DNA of 64,000 bases from Capsicum annuum (taxonomy: Eukaryota > Streptophyta > Magnoliopsida > Solanales > Solanaceae), in assembly GCF_002878395.1 (NCBI RefSeq), contig NC_061120.1:95098521-95162520 (forward strand), written 5' to 3'. A model generated the notes under the pieces. The model saw nothing but the letters and a program-made list of their open reading frames with translations. It was not told the origin of the DNA and did no database searches. Below, piece after piece: positions 22,740-34,348 of the stretch. The first letter of the stretch is position 1. Every line of letters starts with the position of its first letter. Both the position numbers and the translations under genes were made by a program.

Positions 22740-22915
22740 ATGTCACTTACTAAAGGCACCTACGGTTTATATGTAGTACATACGGTCCATAGGTGACCAA
22801 AGTAAGTGACAAAGGTCAAAGTCCAGAGAGTTGCAGAAGCTATGCAGGAGGTCTAGCACTTACTTAAGACCACATACGGTCCGTATGTAGTACATATGGT
22901 CCATAGGAGGTGTAG
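22740..22915. repeat. Cluster of CATACGG/CCGTATG words upstream of TATA box in element B LTR
   Basis: At least six copies of CTACGG, ATACGG, CCGTATG or ATGGTCCAT in both orientations in 175 bases, including ACATACGGTCCGTATGT (22874-22890), an 8-bp inverted repeat around one central base. Confidence 0.85.
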
Positions 22916-22983
22916 GTAAGTAGACACTGACCTCAATTTTCCTTTTTCTTTTGAGTTTTGATTTTTAGGGCTTCTGTGTATCC

Positions 22984-22991
22984 TATAAATG
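22984..22991 (+). promoter_or_regulatory. TATA-like box in element B 3' LTR
   Basis: TATAAATG, about 70 bases downstream of the palindromic word cluster and conserved in position with TATAAATA at 7102. Confidence 0.55.
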
Positions 22992-25139
22992 CCCTTTTGA
23001 TGTCTTGTTTCTACATTATGCACTTTTAACACTTATAAACTTATATTTGATTTCAAGATTCGAATTTGATCGTGGGATTACTTTGTCCTTGATTTGGTTA
23101 ATAATTCACTTGTTGGATTTGGGTTTTACTTGTTGATCATTGTGATATTATTTAATGCTTTTATTTATGAATTTCATTAATTGTTTCACAAGCATAATCA
23201 TCTAAAGCCCTTATCTAGGGTTGTGGGAACCCTGGCGTATTGACGAAGTAGGGGAACTACTAAGTTTTTCTAAAATTGTATCCTTGTATGTATTGTATTA
23301 TTTTTTGTTTGATAGATGTCTTAGTAGTTACAAATGGTATGATCCAACCTAGAATATCTCCATTTACTCCACAAGAGGAGTAGTGACTAGGAAAAGATAA
23401 TTACAACAGTAATTTGAGGATTAATTGTCGATCTAAGCTAATCAGTATCATCTATATAAGATGGTTATCTATCATCTAATAACTTGAACCTCAAACATAA
23501 TAGTTAGTTGGGATCTAGGATAAGAGTTAGTAATGAGACATTCTGAGACTCAAAAGGTAAAGGGTTAAATCTATCAATGAGTCTACAAGACAGTTGATGG
23601 TACATAACTTATCAGATTTTGCATGCAAGGTACTGGGTTGGTTCAATAAAGCATGATAAGACTACTAATTTGAGAAACTAGGGAAAATACAATCCTAGTG
23701 TTCGTTATCAACTGATTACAACTTAAGTTGAGATTTGATACTTGTTTTAGATTACAACATAAATGCCACATTTACTTTCTGTTCAGCCCATTGAGTTCAG
23801 CAAACTGGAGATACAAATCTGCATCTTCCCTGTGGGTTTGACCCCAACCTAGTTGGGTTACTATACTTGATAGTGACTGTTTTATCCTTCAATTGGAGGT
23901 GTAGTTTGGGAGTTGATCATGGAACCTATTTTAACCCATATGTAGGTAAGACAACCTGCAGTTCGGAGCTACTAGTAATAGACTACCAAGAGAAAATAAA
24001 AAGGACAACATAATAATTATAATAAAGGTACTAATATATATATATATATAAGACAACTCCAATACCTAGTAAAGGTATTCCAAGAGCTTATAATACAATA
24101 AGAGTACAAAGTCTAATACTGAATAAATATACAAAGAAGATCCATCTCTGAATACAACCTAGAGATCAGACTAATCCATAAGAGAGAGATTAGTAACCCT
24201 TCAAACATCATGAGATTACCCCAAATCTTTTATCCATAGCAGCTCCGCATGATGCATACACCAACGGTGAGAACTTGTACTATGATATGCAGGATGCAGA
24301 AGTATAGTATGAGTACCAAACATGTGGTACTCAATAGGCAATTATCGGCTAAGCTCCAAATATAATGTAAATACAGATTACAAGCCAAAAAAAAATATAA
24401 AATATTGGCAACTATATCCAGGAAGCTAACATAAAAGCTAGAGAGGCAATAAGGATAAACTATCATATTCTAACAATATCCAGGATCTAAAGATCTATAC
24501 CATATGTGACTAGCCAGTATACAACTGAAGAGTGGAAGAATTTTATACAGTATTATACGATACCAAGAAATACATATATAATATGGATAAATAAGGGAAG
24601 AGAAGGATATGTGGGAATATCATAGCTATATATATGTATATATAATTATACATACATATGGGTATATAAGAATAACTAAAAGGTACAACCTAAGGTAGTC
24701 AACCTAACCTCTCCAGGAAATTCTAACCAAGTAGGAAAGCTAATGCTAGACCAAATAGGGCCTATAGTCAAAGTGTCTAACCACGAATACGTTGTCCACA
24801 ATGTAAATTATCATTAAAAGAAAAAGGATCAGAATCATACCTCTAACCTTAGTGCTAATATAGAATTAGCATTTCACGAACTAACCATAATACAATAATA
24901 AATTAATCATCTAGTCCAGACAAATAATACCTAACTAGAGCTCCATAAAATAGGAAGGTTCAATTAACACTCAGCACCTGCCAATCATAGATCATACCTA
25001 TGAAACCCCCCATAAGGTTGATAGCAAGAAGCACCAAATAATATAATGGTGATAGATGGTGTATATGAATGAATAATTGTAAAGTAAATCCATCGTACAA
25101 TAACCAATCCAAGTGTCATATTGCAACAAGTGTATACAC

Positions 25140-25144
25140 GTCCT
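25140..25144. repeat. Target site duplication of element F, left copy
   Basis: GTCCT, paired with CTCCT at 35454-35458; four of five bases agree. Both lie in element E. Confidence 0.6.
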
Positions 25145-26575
25145 TGATGAGGGTCAAATTTACTGCTTATTTATATACAAATTCCTACACACTACTATGG
25201 TTGGATCATGTGAATAAGACAAATTTGTGATTGAAAGCACTAATTTTCACATTTTGTAGGATTACAGGTGATAAGAGAAAAAGATAAGGACTGACTAAAA
25301 AGTATCAAAAGGAGAAATGAGGTGCAGCTGGAAGACTTAAAGCAGAATTTGGTCTCAATTATCGTAATCGCGGTCAGTCAAGCTTGATCAGAGGACCCCA
25401 ACTGTGATCGCATTGGCCGCAATCATGGAAAAGCTATAGCGATCGCAGATTTATGGGATTTTTAAATGGGGGCAATTCTGTAAATTGACATAGCTGGACC
25501 CAACTCCCTCGTAAGGCTCAAATCTTTTCCTTTTGGGATCATTATTAGATTTTGAAAAGAAAATTTTAGACATAGTGAACCCTAGAAATTAGGATTAAAC
25601 TTTTGTATTTGAATTAAAATTTGAATTTGGTGAAATTGAAGTGTAAAGAGAAGATTCTTCTTGTCTCCCACTACCATGGATGTTATGAATGAACCTTTTC
25701 GTAAATCTCTTCTATTTAATTTCATGAGTAGCTAAATCTCTTTGTCTTAGGATTATGTTGAACTAAGGTGTATTTGTGTGTGGATTGTGATGTAGTTGTG
25801 TATTTTCTAGTTTGTAGATGATGGGTTTCATTATTTATTAGTTTAATTAGTTGGGGTTTGTGGGTGAAACCCCCAAATGCCTAAAATGAGTTTGTCGGTG
25901 AAATCCCAAGCTCTTGAAATCTTATATCATCCTTAAAAAGGGGATGTGGGTGAACTTTTAAAACCCATGACATCCTTGAAAGAGGGTTATGGGGGACAAG
26001 GTAATAGTGGGAAATAATGGATGTAGTTTGTTATATTTTTGCAATCTTAGAAATAAGGGTAATTGGAAAGTTGGCTATGTTTGGGCATCTTACTAGAAAT
26101 AGGGATGCCCAATCGAGGTGTTGGGTGGCTTTAATTGACACACTCGTTAGGTACTCGAAAGATTTAATGAGTGATAGCCTTGAGGCTTTATTGAAAAACT
26201 AACCTCAAGGATTTTCAACATAGCTACCTTATCGTCAATGAATAGAATTTGACTAAAACTTCACATCCTCATGTATATTTTTCCCTTAGGTAGACATAAT
26301 CCCAGGATCCTTCTAATCTTGAATTTTAAATCGCAAATGTTGCCTTAGTGTGTTGACTTGAGTGAACATTTACACAACCTTGGTTCAAACAACCCCCTCC
26401 CTATTTAATTCATGTATTTTATTTTTCTTTCAATTCGAGTATATCTTTAGATATTATTAACACTCTCAAGACTTGAAGACTATTTTTACTCCTTGTCGAT
26501 TCGACCTGAACATAAGTTGAGCTATTAAAAATGATCCTCCTCTATCAATTTATAAGGTATACGTGAGCATTATCA
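25145..26575 (+). repeat. Element F 5' LTR (1431 bp)
   Basis: TGATGAGGGTCAAATTTA start, GAGCATTATCA end. Aligns by eye with 33971-35453 across its length; the two copies differ at many scattered positions (roughly a tenth by eye), so the insertion is not recent. Confidence 0.9.
25365..25450. repeat. GATCGC/GCGATC word cluster in element F 5' LTR
   Basis: Words such as ATCGCGGT, GTGATCGCA, CCGCAATCATGG and GCGATCGCAG in both orientations, about 220 bases into the LTR; the counterpart is at 34190-34315. Confidence 0.8.
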
Positions 26576-26578
26576 AAA

Positions 26579-26596
26579 TGGCACCATTATTAGGGA
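26579..26596 (+). other. Element F primer binding site, tRNA-Asp type
   Basis: TGGCACCATTATTAGGGA, against the consensus TGGCGCCGTTGCCGGGGA. It lies 3 bases after the LTR end. Confidence 0.82.
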
Positions 26597-26718
26597 GTGA
26601 GATTTAGTTTTCACATGTATGGTATTGATTCTAGCTTTGGGTATACCCGTGGTGATTTTTATTTACTTTGTTTATCATTTTGTTCTTTGTAGGTGATTAT
26701 TATTTCCTCCAAATATCC

Positions 26719-28030
26719 ATGAGTCAAGAGAGAATTATTTGCAATCCATCTCTTGAACATATTGAAGCAATGGATTACCTTGGTGACGAAGAGCATGCTA
26801 GTTCCATTCGTATTCCTCCTTCTTGGTAAAATGGTATATTTTATATCATAAGCATCATGCTCCAATTACTTCATATAAAGGGTCTCTTTGGGGGGAAAGC
26901 ACATGAGGACACCAATTTGCATTTAAATAACTTTGTAGAAGTTTGTACCCCCTTCGACATTGCCCATATATCACAAGAATCCTTAAGGTTATGTCTCTTC
27001 CCATTCTCTCCAATGGGTGAGGCGACATTGTCTCTTTGGTCTCTTTCAACTGGGTCAATCACCTCATGGTCCACACTTACAGAAGCATTCTTGAATCACT
27101 AATTCCCACCATCCAAGATGCTAATATTGATGAAAGAAATTATGAACTTTTGTCAATTTCATGAGGAGCCGTGGTATGAAGAATGGGGGAGATTTTAGGA
27201 GAAGCTCTTGAGATACCTTAATCATGAAATTCCAAAAAAGATGATTCTTTAAGTTTTCTATAGGGTATTGGACCAAGCCAACAAAGCCATAGTGGAAAAT
27301 GCATCCGGTGGGTCCCTTGTTAAAACATCATATAGGGTTGTATCCAAGGTGTTAGACTAAGTGGCTAGCTTGGCTAGGGATTGGCACACGAAGGATACCG
27401 AGGTGGCCGTGGTGGCTCCCTTCTTATCCTTTGTGAGTCAACATCAAAGATGTCAAGAAGAGGCAAGAGATGCAATCATGATCAAGGTAAGGATACACCT
27501 TGAACTTCATACTAAACTTATATTGGAAACACCCATTGAAAGAGTCAATGTTATAGATGCAAAAGATAATAAGGCTTTTGAAGAAGATGAAGAGAAAGAA
27601 CGTGATGATGGGAGAGGATGGTTGCTGAATTATCCAGAGGGTTTCCATGTTACCTCTAGAGGACAATGTGCGAATCAAGGTTCGAACAATGAGAACTGGT
27701 GCATACCTCAATGTGAAAGGGAAAGGTGCATCAATGAAGATATTTTGATTCGAATCTTCGTTGGAGTTTAAGAGACAAACAAAATAGTGAAAGAAATGAG
27801 GGATGATTCTTCAAGATCCATCTAACGGTGGAGCCCCATTCAACCGTCATCCAACAACTTGAAGCAAAATTGAATCTAATATTGGTTCACCTTATGGAAA
27901 GAAAAATTAACGAAGTACCAAGTGGAATGACCACCAATGCTAATGTCACTCGAGGTGGTAAAGTTCTCAGCAAAGGCATGAAATTCTATGATGACCCCTA
28001 TGAAAGAGGAAATGATGTGTAAAAAATGTG
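26719..28030 (+). pseudogene. Element F gag, interrupted by stops
   Basis: Starts at ATG 26719 (MSQERIICNPSLEHIEAMDY), the first ATG in frame after the PBS. The Athila-type core is the stretch 26857-27102 (LHIKGLFGGKAHEDTNLHLN, ESLRLCLFPFSPMGEAT, GSITSWSTLTEAFLNH), same frame, then a stop and a continuation with MLILMKEIMNFCQFHEEPWY. The stretch 27361-27771, again the same frame, holds VASLARDWHTKD and a C-terminal acidic and Asn/Gly-rich tail (NQGSNNENW). The frame is thus mostly preserved, broken by point stops. Structural protein of the virus-like particle. Confidence 0.85.
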
Positions 28031-28317
28031 AAGAGAAAGAGGTCGAATAATGATGAGCCAAAAATAAAAGAATACCAAATTGTCTCAATGACACCTATCA
28101 TAATTCCTCTTATTTTCCCTCAATGGTTATTAAAAATGGAGAAAATGCTAAGTTCAAAATTTTCCTTGATAAATTTAGCAACATCTCCTTCAGCATCCCT
28201 TTAATAGAAGAATTGCAAGATATGTCAGGGTATGCTAAATTTATGAAGGAGTTGGTCTCTAAACAATGGCTAGTGTAGTATAAGATAATAGAAATAATAC
28301 ATCATTATTGTGTCATT

Positions 28318-28743
28318 ATGTCAAGCACGATGGAAAGAAAGAAGAAAGACCCTAGTGCCTTCACAATCCCGTGTACTATCGGAATGTTCAAGTTTTCTAG
28401 AGCCTTGTATGACCTCGGGAAAAATGTGAATTTAATGCCTTATGTCATATTTCATAAGCTTGGACTGGGGAAACCGCAACCTACCACAATGAGGTTGCTC
28501 ATGGCTGATCGATCTATCAAGAAACCTAAAGGAATCCTTCATGATGTACTAGTTAATATCGACTGATTCATCTTCCCGGTCGACTTTGTGATCCTTAATT
28601 GTTCTTTAGACCATGAGATTTTTATTATCCTCAAAAAGCCATTTCTAGCCACTAAAAAAGCATTGGTAGATGTTGAATGTGGTGAGATAATTTTTATCCC
28701 CAATAATGAAGAGGTGTCTTTTAATATATGTAAGTCCATGAAA
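28318..28743 (+). pseudogene. Element F aspartic protease
   Basis: KDPSAFTIPCTIGMFKFSRA, then LYDLGKNVNLMPYVIFHKLG, where DLG is the active-site triplet of Athila-type proteases and is kept. It continues LMADRSIKKPKGILHDVLVN, a stop at 28563, then FIFPVDFVILNCSLDHEIFI and EVSFNICKSMK to 28743. One in-frame TGA and no frameshift in about 140 codons. Confidence 0.85.
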
Positions 28744-28859
28744 TAATCAATAGATTTATGAGTAGTATCGGTGATTGATACCACTGATGGTGAGGTCACG
28801 AACCATGTCAATATGAGCTTGGTGGATAATCCATTGGTAGGTATTTTGTGGAATGCTGA

Positions 28860-30050
28860 AAGAGAAGAAATTTAAGAGTTTGATGAAGTGGTTGCATCTT
28901 TAACGGGACTTGGATCTTACACCAAGAACCCAATAAAGTTGGACCTTGATCTTAAAAATCGTGAAAGCCCACCCGTAAATCCACCATTCTTGAGCCACCC
29001 AAGCTTAAATTGAAGTTGTTGCCACCACATCTTAAATATGTGTTCTTTGGGGATGGGGAAACTTTACCTATCATCATTGCAAGTAATCTCGATCCTTACC
29101 AAGTAGGAGCTTTGAAATTGGTGGTAAAAATGTTCATTTGAGATATCAAATGGACAATTGTGATATCATAGGAATATCCCTTGACATTTGTTACCATAAG
29201 ATCAAGCTTGAGAAAGATTATGTTCCAAGTGTGGAATATTAATGGAGGATAAATTAACCCATGCAAGAAATAGTGAAGAAAGAAATTATAAAATGGCTTG
29301 ACGTGAGCATAATCTGCCCCATCTCTAATAGTACTTGGGTGAATCCGATCCAACGTGTTCCAAAGAAATGTGGAATTAAGGTAGTTAAAAATTAAAATAA
29401 TTACCTTATTCTCATCCGACCAGTCACAGAATAGCGGGTATGCATGGACTACTAGAAGTTAAACCCTTAGACAAAAAAGGATCATTTCCTAATGCCCTTT
29501 ATAGACCAAGAGCTAGATAGGTTGGCCAGGTAAGGGTAGTATTGCTTTCTAGATAGTTATTTAGGATACAATCAAATCTAAATTGCCCCAAAATACCAAG
29601 AGAAAACAACTTTCACTTGCCCCTATGGTATATTTGTATTCAAGCAGATGTCGATTGTTTTGTGCAATGCACTGGCAACTTTTCAACATTGTATGCTATC
29701 AATTTTTGCGAATATGGTTGAGGACTCGATGGAGTTTTTCATGGATGACCTATTCATAGTATGGAACTCCTTTGAATTATGTCTTGATCATTTGAGTAAG
29801 GTGTTTGAGAGATGTATGGAAACCAACCTTGTCCTAAATTTGGAGAAATGTCATTTTATGGTAAGGGAAGGTATTTTGTTAGGACACAAAATCTCAGGGA
29901 AGGGAATACAAGTTGATCAACCTAAGGTAGAGGTAATAGCCAAGTTTCCACCCCCGATTTCCATAAAAGGTGTTTGGAGTTTCTTTGGGAACGTCGGGTT
30001 CTAGCGGTAGTTTATTAAGGATTTCTCCATATAGCTCATCCAATGTGCAA
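28860..30050 (+). pseudogene. Element F reverse transcriptase, frameshifted
   Basis: The N-terminal linker is readable as FDEVVASLTGLGSYTKNPIK (28880 on), then several frameshifts to 29640. The C-terminal half is open at 29648-30004: LCNALATFQHCMLSIFANMV, then FFMDDLFIV with the catalytic FMDD intact, LNLEKCHFMVREGILLGHKI and the connection PPPISIKGVWSFFGNVGF. Where relatives read YRRF there is a stop (TAG at 30003). Confidence 0.83.
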
Positions 30051-30600
30051 TATTCTCGAAAAGAAAGCTAAATTCTATTTTGATGATGCATGTTTGAGGT
30101 CTTTCAATTGCCTCAAGGAGTTGCTTATCTTGGCTCCCATTATTGTGGCTTCAAATTAGTTATCCTTATTTAAAGTGATATATAATGAAAGCGGGATTGC
30201 ACTAGGGGAGGTATTGGGGCAACACAAGGGAAAGCTATTTGACCCTATCTATTATGTAACAAAAACTTTAAATGATGCTCAATGTAACTACACCATTAAC
30301 GAGAAAGAATTATTGGCGGTGGTCCATAGTTTTGAGAAGTTTTGAACCTACTTCTTAGGAATGAAAGCGGTAGTGCACATGAATCATGCCGACCTTAAAT
30401 ACCTCACAGAGAAGAAGAAATCCAAGCCATATCTAATAGATGGATCTTTCTCTTGCAATAATTTGATTTCGAGGTGAAGGATAGAAAGGGTTGCGAAAAC
30501 CAAGTGACCATCCAACTTTCTTGTCTTGAGAGTAATCAAGAAAAGTATGGGGAAATTAAGATTGACGATGCTTTTCCTGAGGATTTAGTCATGTCAATAT
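30051..30600 (+). pseudogene. Element F RNase H, degenerate
   Basis: Follows RT. Readable phrases are KAKFYFDDACLRSFNCLKEL, then GIALGEVLGQ, PIYYVTKTLNDAQCNYTINE, KELLAVVHSFEKF and a region corresponding to HADLKYL before the connection KDRKGCENQVTIQLSCLES. The catalytic Glu (KELLAVV) is in place; the first Asp position reads as Asn-Glu-Ser (YNESG). Confidence 0.75.
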
Positions 30601-30776
30601 TGATAAAATAATCGCCATGGTATGCTGATTATGCTAATTATATGGCAAGTGGTATACTCCCCAAGGGGCTTAATTATCATCAAAAGAAGTGGTTCTTATT
30701 TTATGTAAGAAGATATTTTTAGGATGATCCCTTCCTATTTTGGGAATGCGCGGATGGTATAATTACACATTGTGAC

Positions 30777-31905
30777 ATGGAGGTTGAAATGAATGATATC
30801 CTTGAAGCATGTCACTCCTCACCTTATGGCGGTCACCATGAAGGAATTCAAACTGCAGCTAAAATTCTTCAATGTGGGTATTATTATCCCACCATTCATA
30901 GGGATGCCATTGAGTGGGTAAAATCATGTCATCAATGCCAAATGCAATATGAAATCTTGATAAGACATAAAATTCCTCTTCACCAGAATCTTGAAGTTGA
31001 TCTCTTTGATGTGTGGGGAATCGACTTTATGGGCCCTTTTGGTAGATCTTTTGGAAACAAATATATATTGGTGATGGTTGATTATTTCTAAATGGGTGGA
31101 AGAAATAGCACTTCCAAATAATGAGAGCAAGAGTGTCGCCTTCTTTTTAAAGAAATACATTTTTACCCGATTTTGAACACTGTGTGCCATCAATAGTGAT
31201 GGAGCCTCACACTTTTGGACATGGGTATTTAAGGCCCTTTTTGACAAATATGTGATGAATCATAAGGTTGATACCCCATTACACCCCCAAACAAGTGGCA
31301 AAGTCAAAGTTTCTAATTGAGAAATCAAAGTCATTCTCAAAAATATCGTGAATAAGGGCCGAACGAATTGGGCAAAGCAACTTGATAAGGCACTTTGGTC
31401 ATATAGAATAGACTACAAAACCCCAATTAGTATGTCTCCCTATCAATTGGTGCTAAAGAAGTTATGTCACTTACCCGTTGAGCTTGAGCATAAATCCTTA
31501 TGGGCTTTGAAGAAGTTAAACATTAATTGGGGAGAGGCAGCCAAGTCAAGGGTCACTCAACTTCATGAGTTGGAAGATTCCCTACTCAAAGCCTATCAGA
31601 GTTCCACCTTATACAAGGAGAAAATAAAAAAATGGCGTGATGCTAAAATAATAAGATAGGAATTCCATTTCAGTGACAGTGTTCTCCTTTTCAACTCCCA
31701 TTTGAAACTTTTTGAGGGAAAGCTTCGATCGAAATGGTTGGGACCCTTTGTGATTTCTAATGTTTACCCTAGTGGTGCCATTGAATTGGAAGATCAAGCA
31801 ATAAGAAAGTTTGTAGTAAATGTACAAAGGTTGAAGCATTACAATGCGAAAGGTCCCAGAGTGGCCAAGGTGGAGTTTATTCATTTCAATGACGCTACAT
31901 GGTGA
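30777..31905 (+). pseudogene. Element F integrase, DDE residues kept, frame broken
   Basis: The zinc-binding domain at 30777 on is well kept: CHSSPYGGHHEGI and then KSCHQCQ give the HHCC set. In the core, the first Asp is in WGIDFMGPFG, the second in INSDGASHF and the Glu in SN-stop-EIK, so all three catalytic residues are still encoded although the frame has a frameshift near 31090 and a stop at 31318. The C-terminal part is open at 31348-31659 and 31702-31905 (NWAKQLDKALWSYR, KTPISMSPYQLV, LFEGKLRSKWLGPF, YPSGAIELED). The ORF ends shortly before the conserved GGGAGGCAACCC motif. Confidence 0.87.
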
Positions 31906-32097
31906 AAGAGGAAAGTCGTATCACGATGTTAAACTAGGTGTTTAATGGGAGGCAACCCTTCCTTAACTAAATTTTGTTTACTTTCTGATGTTTTGTAGGT
32001 GTTTTAGCATGAACTAACAGTCCAGAAAAACATGGGAAAAATAGAGCAAAAAATGGAAGCTGTGCAGGAAAACAGAGAAAAAACAGGGAAAATCATC

Positions 32098-32155
32098 CTT
32101 AGTTACCGGGATCGTGGTCATGTAACTGCGATCGTGGATCTTTCTATTTCGATCG
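32098..32155. repeat. GATCG words in element F internal 3' region
   Basis: GTTACCGGGATCGTGG, AACTGCGATCGTGGATC and TTCGATCGTGAA within 58 bases. They are preceded by CTTAGTTACCG, the phrase that also opens the LTR cluster at 34186. Confidence 0.8.
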
Positions 32156-32540
32156 TGAATTTTTAAGGATTTTATGTTGATTCTTAAGGGATTCCCTCTT
32201 AAACCTTGTACTTTTGTTACATGTTGTAGTGAGGACACTCCAACTCTCTAAGTTGGGGTATGTGGCTACTCATGCCTCCCCATGCCTCGCCCTAAATAAT
32301 AGAGATTGTTGTGTATTTTATGATTGATATCAGATGAACCTTTCCCTATGATTTATTGAGTGACAATATTCTTAAAGAAAAATCATCGTGATTGGGTTTC
32401 AAGCCATAGATGCAAGGGAAGTCTGAGTACCCGAAGCACAGAAGCTATAAATATAGGGAAAGTTTGAATACCCGTAGCATTCTGAATTTGGGATTGTAGT
32501 TATACCTATGGTGAAGTCTGAGTAGCCATATGGTTTGCCT

Positions 32541-32858
32541 TTAGGAAAAATGTGAGACGTCATCTTGGTTTGATGCCATAAATAGCAAATTGTGTGTGGT
32601 GCAAATGTGAAGCAAACATCCCCCTCTATCCAAAATTTTCTTTTTTTGAAAATCACGGGCATGGATGTGAGCAAACTTGTAACAATACTTTGACTCCCCT
32701 TGTAACTCCAAAATTATGTCTTGCATAAGTTGGTAAATACTCCATTTTGTATCTAGTAGGATGGGCAATTGAGCCCCTTTGAGGAGTTGGCATGCCATGT
32801 AAGTGAGCTTATTTTCCTTAATCTCATCCATACTTGTACTATCTAGAACTTGCCCCAT
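32541..32858 (-). other. Antisense open frame in element F 3' UTR, 105 codons
   Basis: An open minus-strand frame beginning MGQVLDSTSMDEIKENKL with balanced composition (acidic, basic and hydrophobic residues mixed), unlike the AT-run frames nearby. Not recognised. Antisense ORFs in the 3' region are described for some Tat-lineage plant elements, so it could be such a frame, but it may equally be chance. Confidence 0.3.
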
Positions 32859-33957
32859 TGGTTTATCAAGACTAATCTTGAATTACACTTGGTTGGTTAA
32901 ATGATCCTAGGCCATATTTGTGAAATAGGAACTCACTCTGAGCCTAAATAGCCTTCCCATGTTTAGAATAAGACCCTTAGTTCTCCAATTCAAGCCTTCA
33001 AGACTTTCTTTTGGAATCACATTACAAGCCTTATAGCTTTCAAAAAATTTCCCCTCTCTTGAACCCAACCCTCATTGAACATAAAAAATGAAAATTGAGG
33101 CTAAGTGTCTAAGTTAGGGAGGTAAGTTTGAAAGAGTTGACTTTGGGCCATGGTAGTGTAAGTGGACGCCTTTGGTCCAAGCAATGAAAAAGGAAAAAAA
33201 TAAAGGAAAGATTAAAAAGAAGAATGAAGCATGGATTGTATAAAAAGTAAGCGACAAAATGATACCCTTAAAAAGTTGGGGAAATCAAAGCTCCTAAATT
33301 AGGCTTGTGTAAAGTGTGAATATAAAAGAAGTGGTCCATGGTCACAAGTTGGTTGAAATAGTGTAACGTCGATGTTCAAGGAAGGTTACTCCCCTTTGTT
33401 CCTAAATGTTATCCTACCCTTCCCCGAATCTAAGTTACAAGCTCAAAAATCCCTTCGAGATCTCCAATCAAGTGTATTCATTGTAGTGGCGATTGAAAAT
33501 AAGGGCAAGCTTATGAATGGTACTTGCTAGAATTGAGAGTCTTTGTGAGAGAGAGAGAGAAAGAGTCTTGCACTTAAATCTCATTGTTGCATACTAGATA
33601 ATTTGGTGTGGGGGGGATACCCTTCTTGTGAGGAGGCATGTGAAAAACTTGAGGTGGGTAACATTGTTATCTTTCAAATAATGAGGCAAAAGAAGTCTAG
33701 TACAGTGAGGTCAATAGGGAGTGACTTTTAGATGTTAGTGATTGTTGCATTGTTGCTCTTGAAAGTCCTTTGAATCCCTGAGTTTGTATTTCATGATTGA
33801 GGGGTATTATAGGAATATCTTTGCCCGTGTTCGAAAAGTTACTTGTGGTAGCAATCAAGTTTAAAGTCATTGTGATTATTAAGGTGTAGAAGTGGGTATA
33901 AAGTGTATTGTCTCAGTGAATAAAAAGGTAGTGTTGCTTAAGTACAAGCAAATAATT

Positions 33958-33970
33958 AAGTTGGGGGTGT
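33958..33970 (+). other. Element F polypurine tract
   Basis: AAGTTGGGGGTGT immediately before the LTR start TGATGAG; typical of Athila-type elements. Confidence 0.8.
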
Positions 33971-34189
33971 TGATGAGTGTCGAATTTACCACTCATTTAC
34001 ATTCAAAATTCATGCACACTACTACGATTGGAACATAAGAATAAGATAAATTTGTGATTGAATGCACTAATTTATACAGGTTTTAGGCTTACATGTGATA
34101 AGAGAAAAAGATGTGGATTTGAGCTAAAAAGGATCAAAAAGAGAAGAGAAGTGCAGCTAGAATACTTGGAGAAAAATTTGGTCTTAGTT

Positions 34190-34315
34190 ACCGCTATCGC
34201 GATCCTCAAACCATGATCGCGCTCAGTCAAGTTTGGTTAGAGGACCGTGATCGCGATAACTAATTGTGGTGGCGTTAGCCGTGATCGCAAAAAAGTTGCA
34301 GCGATCACAGATAAA
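34190..34315. repeat. GATCGC/GCGATC word cluster in element F 3' LTR
   Basis: CTATCGCGATCC, CATGATCGCGCTC, CGTGATCGCGATAAC, CGTGATCGCAAAA and CAGCGATCACAG in about 125 bases, both orientations, ending some 30 bases before TATAAATC. Confidence 0.85.
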
Positions 34316-34340
34316 TGGGATTTTTGCATGGGGGAAATTC

Positions 34341-34348
34341 TATAAATC
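34341..34348 (+). promoter_or_regulatory. TATA-like box in element F 3' LTR
   Basis: TATAAATC. The same spot in the 5' copy reads TGTAAATT (25479), so the box there is decayed. Confidence 0.45.

Larger units (their letters stand above)
7054..23919 (+). mobile_element. Element B: non-autonomous Athila-type LTR retrotransposon lacking RT, RNase H and integrase
   Basis: Parts in order on plus: 3' portion of the 5' LTR (7054-8031), PBS of tRNA-Asp type, gag (8134-8341 and 14979-16640, split by element D), protease (16830-17299), then directly the conserved 3' end motif GGGTAGGAGGAAACC of Athila-type elements at about 17496, an extra ORF (18600-20860), long 3' UTR, polypurine tract and 3' LTR (22476-23919). 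Between protease and the 3' motif there are only about 180 bases, where F has over 3 kb of pol. B would therefore depend on enzymes from a relative. Its 5' LTR start is hidden left of element A, outside the window. It is inserted in the LTR of E. Confidence 0.85.
22476..23919 (+). repeat. Element B 3' LTR (1444 bp)
   Basis: Starts TGGTGTTCTATGG after the polypurine tract and ends GAGTTGATCA. The part 22936-23919 aligns with the 5' LTR remnant 7054-8031 and supplies the only full copy. A motif cluster at 22740-22915 lies upstream of the TATA-like box at 22984. Confidence 0.85.
31906..33957 (+). other. Element F 3' untranslated region
   Basis: Begins with the lineage motif GGGAGGCAACCC (31948-31959) and a splice-acceptor-like GATGTTTTGTAG (31988-31999). 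At 32098-32155 it has CGGGATCGTGG, CTGCGATCGTGG and TTCGATCGTG, the same word as in its LTR. A triplicated phrase AGTCTGAGTACCCG lies at about 32420-32530, and a (GA)n tract at 33550-33568. No sense ORF like the extra ORF of B is found; an antisense open frame lies at 32541-32858. Confidence 0.65.
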
